A DNA stretch of 15,348 nt, from contig JAVEDG010000256.1 of NCBI GenBank assembly GCA_030841245.1, positions 1-15,348 of the forward strand. Reading direction: 5' to 3'. Position numbers and translations under genes: made by a program. Within the stretch, counting starts at the first letter, position 1; every line of letters begins with the position of its first letter. This document shows, piece by piece, positions 14,766 through 15,348 of this stretch. The DNA is from Actinomycetota bacterium (lineage in GTDB: Bacteria > Actinomycetota > Actinomycetes > JACCUZ01). Below the pieces are notes generated by a model. The model ran no database searches. It was not told the origin of the DNA and saw only the letters and a program-made list of their open reading frames with translations.

Positions 14766-15348
14766 GCCCCGCAGAGTTCCCCGACTCGCTCGCCCTGGCA
14801 CGCGACGAGCTGCTGCTCGACGCCCTGTCGTTGCGTCGCGAGCCGCAGGGCGCCAGCGGCGAGGAGGAGATCGGCCGACTGCTCGCGGCCTTCGCCGCCG
14901 AGATCGACGAGGGCATTGACGAGGTCATTTCTGCCGGCTTGTCCGCCGACGTGCTCGACGGTGCCGCGCGGGGAACCGACGAGACTGCGGAACCGGACTC
15001 GAACGTCGTGCGACTGCCGGTCGGCCGGCGAGGGATGGTCCGAGGGCTGGCGGCCGGGCTGGTCGTGGCCGGTGTGGTGTCGGTCAGCGGAGTGGCGGCG
15101 GCGGTCACGGGTGACCCCTTCGCGCCGTACAAGCGGGTCATTGCCGCCGTCTCGGGTCACGGGAGCAACGCCTCCCCTGCGACCGTCGCCCAGCTCAACA
15201 GGTCGCTCACCGGGGTACGCGCGGCCATCGCGCGGGGTGACCTCGACTCGGCCCAGTCGAGCCTGGACGAGATGAACGGCCAGCTCGACGGTCTCAGCGG
15301 GCACGACCGGCTGGTGATGGAGAAGCGGATCGCCGCGCTCGAGGCAAG
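14762..15348 (+). CDS. RsdA-like transmembrane anti-sigma factor, C-terminus beyond the window
   Basis: The first 195 codons are visible and the frame is open at the right edge. Residues 9-50 (LALARDELLLDALSLRR, then EEEIGRLLAAFAAEID) look like the short helical sigma-binding region of RsdA, which holds mycobacterial SigD. A basic stretch VVRLPVGRRGMVRG (82-95) precedes one hydrophobic segment (about 94-115), so the sigma-binding part should be cytoplasmic and the rest outside. After it come DPFAPYKRV and a helical, probably extracytoplasmic region (about 140-195). No CHCC zinc motif is seen, so it is not a ZAS-type anti-sigma. ATG 14762 overlaps the shbA stop (ATGA), giving coupled, near-stoichiometric synthesis with its likely partner. 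Its position matches Rv3413c (RsdA). Confidence 0.8.
   Translation, partial: MSPAEFPDSLALARDELLLDALSLRREPQGASGEEEIGRLLAAFAAEIDEGIDEVISAGLSADVLDGAARGTDETAEPDSNVVRLPVGRRGMVRGLAAGLVVAGVVSVSGVAAAVTGDPFAPYKRVIAAVSGHGSNASPATVAQLNRSLTGVRAAIARGDLDSAQSSLDEMNGQLDGLSGHDRLVMEKRIAALEA

Overview
The window comes from a high-GC Gram-positive bacterium of the class Actinomycetia. The evidence is strong G/C bias at third codon positions, GTG and TTG starts, terminator-like hairpins without U tracts, a CIRCE/HrcA-type operator before groES-groEL, and a gene order shared with the groEL1-sigD-guaB neighbourhood of Mycobacterium and the bldM-shbA neighbourhood of Streptomyces. The genus cannot be told from the sequence alone.

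Layout. (1) Positions 1-1269, minus strand: the N-terminal 423 residues of a secreted phosphoesterase (phospholipase C / acid phosphatase type), running off the left edge and visibly less GC-rich than its neighbours. (2) 1270-1624: a divergent regulatory region with a 24-bp palindrome and a probable leaderless promoter for tsaB. (3) 1625-5632, plus: a tightly packed run tsaB, rimI, an ATP-grasp ligase, tsaD and a divergent cation-exchanger-like membrane protein. tsaB and tsaD are the t6A tRNA-modification pair and rimI is their usual companion. The ATP-grasp gene is spliced in with 4-nt overlaps on both sides. (4) 5608-6822, minus: a SAM-dependent methyltransferase with a THUMP-like C-terminus, convergent with the exchanger (25-nt overlap). 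(5) 6986-8817, plus: a GAF-like/GGDEF protein with a degenerate GPDEF active site, then an Aur1/Ipt1-type PAP2 membrane protein. (6) 8826-11194: the chaperonin operon, consisting of promoter, one clear and one degenerate CIRCE site, long leader, groES, structured intergenic spacer, groEL1 with a His-rich tail, and a strong hairpin terminator. (7) 11230-13238: a MerR-type regulator with a cobalamin-binding-like domain (W-x9-EH motif), then a helical-repeat protein of unknown function. (8) 13514-15348: bldM (TTG start), the sigma factor shbA (sigD-like) and the start of an RsdA-like membrane anti-sigma factor, joined by a 4-nt gap and an ATGA overlap.

How the genes fit together. The first plus-strand cluster combines tRNA t6A modification with an acetyltransferase and an uncharacterised ligase. 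The middle is stress chaperone machinery under HrcA-type repression. The right end is a developmental/stress regulatory unit: an orphan response regulator, a group of sigma factor controlling growth and stress genes, and its membrane-bound antagonist. The most interesting points are the ATP-grasp gene inside the t6A operon, the B12-type MerR regulator placed between groEL and the bldM-shbA unit, the double CIRCE arrangement, the inactive-looking GGDEF domain with an intact I-site, and a possible coupled leader ORF plus hairpin in front of bldM. No CRISPR array, tRNA, rRNA, transposase or phage gene was seen.
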